DNA of 64,000 bases from Erinaceus europaeus. Its lineage: Eukaryota > Chordata > Mammalia > Eulipotyphla > Erinaceidae. The stretch spans positions 868,001 through 932,000 of the forward strand of contig NW_026647189.1 in NCBI RefSeq assembly GCF_950295315.1, given 5' to 3'. Position 1 is the first letter of the stretch. The number at the start of each line of letters is the position of its first letter. Position numbers and translations under genes: made by a program. The notes below the pieces were generated by a model. It saw only the letters and a program-made list of their open reading frames with translations, searched no databases and was not told where the DNA came from. Positions 61,698-64,000 of the stretch are shown here, piece by piece.

Positions 61698-64000
61698 GAA
61701 GTGAATGACCATCTTCTGGGAAGTATAGGTTTTGAACCTGAAAACTCTGTCTGTCTGTCTCTTAGTCCACAGAAAGAGCCACTAGTCCAGCCAGATCTCA
61801 CGCTCAGATGGGGTGTTTTTGCCAGTCAAAGGTCTGCACAGCGCACTAGGGATTGGGCGGCCTGAGACCCAAATGTTACATTGTAGATGGACTGTTTGCA
61901 GTTCTTGCTCCCCAGGACATTGGACTGTCTCAACTCCCTCCCCTACAGCATGAAAAAAAGACTCTTGACAACCTTGGAGCAACTGGAGTGGGGGCGAGGG
62001 GAGCTGTTTGCATGTCTGCACTGCTCAGGCCCAGGTGTCTGTGGGGGTCCGTGGCAGAGGCTGTAAGGGGGCTAGGGGGCAGAAGGAGACTGTTTGAGAG
62101 GCAGGCTGCAGGCAGGGGAGCCCAGGAGTGTGTGCAGGGCTGTGTGTGTGGGTGTGGTGGCAGGGCGTTAGGGCAGGTCCCCCTGCTGGATGGTGAGATG
62201 GCAGCTGGGCTGGCCCTGGGCCCTCAGGGCTGAAGGGCAGAAGCAGGGTGGCAGTAAAGTAGCGCAGGGAGGAACACAGTAGATGTTAGTTGGGAGCTGG
62301 GGGACAGAGGGTAAGGGGAAAGGGGGCATCCTTGAGGAGGGGTCAGGACTAGAGAGTGGGGGCAGCTGGAGGCATGGAAGGTCCCAGGAATCAGGGACTG
62401 ACAGGAACAGATTCCTACACCCCCCCACTGGATAGAAGCTGCAGAAGCCAGAGCAGCAGCCCTGGCTTGCCTAGGCCAAGGGCCCTGAGTGAGTCCATCT
62501 GAGGATGAGGAAGAGGAGGAGGGGGTGGAGGAGGAGGAGGAGAAAGAGGAGGAGGAAGAGTAGGAAGAGGAGGAGGAGGAGGCGTAGGAGGAGGAGGAAG
62601 GGCAGGAGGGCAGCTGTCAGTAGGCAACGGGATTAATAGAGGCCTCCATTACGGAGGCATGTGTCCAGGCAGGCACCCACCAACCCTCAGGGGCAGCTCA
62701 CGGCACCCAGGGACTTGGTGTGGGTATCTCTGGGGCGGGGACTGTCTGTCAGTCAGCAAGACTGTGTGTCAGTGCACATGGTGGGACAGGGGCCTGGCGG
62801 ACCTTGGTCCCCCGCCCTGGACTGTCAGATGCCAGCCCCATGCCCAGACACACACCAATCTGCACATAGCCCCTTGGCCCGGCCGACCAGCACCTGCTTT
62901 GGCCTGGGGCTCTGGCTCTGGTGGCTGGCCACCACCCCTCAGGTCAAGTTCAGTGTGGGGGTCATGGCTGCTGGTCAACTGGATGGGCGGGGTCCCCATG
63001 GCCTAGCAACCACATGAGCCCTCTGTGATGTCCTAGCCCCTGGCAATCTGTGCTGGCCACACTGGCACTGGGCAGCCCAACTGCCCTGCCACTAGGTCAG
63101 GCAACAGCGCCCAGACGCCTGGGCCCTGGCACAGAGGGACGGAAGGATGGGAAGACAGTGCTGACCGACGAGGGACCTCAGGGCTGGCAGCCAAGAGAAG
63201 ACAGGTGGAGGTGCGCCCGGGATCCTGGGAGCCCAGGCCAGAGCTGCCTGCATGCCTGCCTGCCTTCCTGGATGTCCGTATGCTGCCTTTGTCCAGGTAG
63301 GTTTCTCAGGTCCCCTCCAATCCTGTCCTCTCCTGTCCTCACCATCCTCTCCCCTCTCCTCTCCTCCGCACTTTGCTTCTCGCCTTTGTCTGTCCTCTCT
63401 TCCAGGTGCCCTGCTCACCAGCTCCAGCACTTGTGATGCTTCTCCAGTGACAGCTGTTCGCAACCCCTTCCACCCCCTGCCTGCCCCTAATGTGACCCAG
63501 CTCACAGGGTCTCCGGCTCATCCCACCCAAACCCACACGCCCCAACACATTCCCTGGTTCAGCCCCTCTGCCCTATTCAGCCAAACTGGGCCTTTGCAAC
63601 CTACCTATGCATCGTTGTTTCTCCTCACCATTCAAGGAGAGATCTCCTTTTGTACTTAGCTTGGTTGACTGGTGGATGGATGGATGGATGGATGGATGGA
63701 TGGATGGATGGATGGATGTATGAATGGATGGATAGATGTATGGGTGGATGGATGGATGGATGGGCAGGTCAATGGATCGGTTTTGTAGAGGCAGAGTACC
63801 ATATAGGGGTACTGGAGTCCGCTGGTGTCAGATCCCTAGTCAATGTCAAATGTAAAACATTAATTCATCAATAACAAAAATGAATAAGCACCTAAATAAA
63901 TAAATAAATAAATAAATATAAAAACTGGGTTAAAAAATACATGGCGTCTTTGCCTTTCTGCATATGGAATGCTGTGAGGATCTTAACAAGGAAAGCATTG
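61549..64000 (+). repeat. Macrosatellite unit 19 (cut by the window end)
   Basis: The first 2,452 bp of a unit. Poly-T 61659-61694 (36 T), GGAT x11 at 63674-63717, TAAA x6. It shares the T at 62954 with unit 18. The window ends between the TAAA tract and SINE A; the truncation comes from the window, not the DNA. Confidence 0.97.

Larger units (their letters stand above)
1..64000. repeat. Macrosatellite tandem array, ~3.4 kb unit, 18 full copies plus a partial 19th
   Basis: The same 3.4-kb sequence repeats head to tail without interruption from the first to the last base. Unit starts are at 1, 3420, 6847, 10279, 13703, 17119, 20528, 23932, 27371, 30774, 34215, 37654, 41073, 44475, 47879, 51291, 54718, 58138 and 61549. 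Lengths run from 3,402 to 3,441 bp, and nearly all the variation comes from a poly-T run, a GGAT tract and a TAAA tract. No inversion, foreign insertion or truncated internal unit is seen. Unit size and composition are of the macrosatellite class (compare DXZ4 and D4Z4), but I recognise no known family. Neither array end lies in the window, so total copy number is unknown. Confidence 0.98.

Noticed and set aside
1..64000. D4Z4-like array encoding a DUX homeobox protein, or RS447-like array encoding a USP17 protease
   Set aside because: The unit size is similar to D4Z4, but no frame is long enough and no homeodomain or peptidase motif is visible on either strand.
1..64000. CRISPR array, rDNA or telomeric repeat
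   Set aside because: The repeat unit is 3.4 kb with no short repeat-spacer layout, no rRNA sequence and no TTAGGG tract. The SINEs mark a mammalian genome.
1..64000. Higher-order repeat of four units suggested by the spacing of pairs 1/2, 5/6 and 9/10
   Set aside because: Each pair carries different markers, and units 13/14 and later do not continue the period, so the spacing looks coincidental.

Overview
The window is a single mammalian macrosatellite array. It holds 18 complete head-to-tail units of about 3.4 kb (3,402-3,441 bp) plus the first 2,452 bp of a nineteenth. There is no unique flanking sequence on either side, so the array extends beyond both ends. Outside three length-variable simple repeats the units are nearly identical; by eye I found only a few substitutions or single-base indels per unit. 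I set unit starts at the ACCTGCCTGC that opens the window, which is arbitrary.

Organism: each unit carries two old tRNA-derived SINE insertions on the minus strand. Both resemble, from memory, the two abundant SINE families of hedgehogs (Erinaceidae). One has a CCAGGTGGTGCC-type head and the other a GGGAG...GGCGGTA...GGGTTAAG-type head with a (CAA)n tail. I therefore infer a hedgehog-like genome, probably Erinaceus or a relative. No database search was possible.

Layout of one unit (unit 1 coordinates): 1-110 unclassified; 111-137 poly-T; 138-2116 a GC-rich block. That block contains a G-quadruplex motif, a 110-bp GA-rich polypurine tract, two GC boxes, a CTCF-like minus-strand core beside a YY1-like core, and a 109-nt intron-like segment. 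Then 2117-2206 is a GGAT tract, 2336-2371 a TAAA tract, 2483-2720 SINE A, 2946-3233 SINE B (containing a good plus-strand CTCF-like core), and 3234-3419 an unclassified junction segment.

I support no protein-coding gene. The open frames are short, many lack an ATG start, they overlap on both strands, and they recur only because the DNA is homogenised. The most interesting reading is structural. This may be an undescribed lineage-specific macrosatellite whose units each carry candidate CTCF/YY1 sites, an arrangement reminiscent of DXZ4-type arrays. Several unit-specific changes are CpG transitions, as expected of a methylated array. Shared variants in neighbouring units show local homogenisation.
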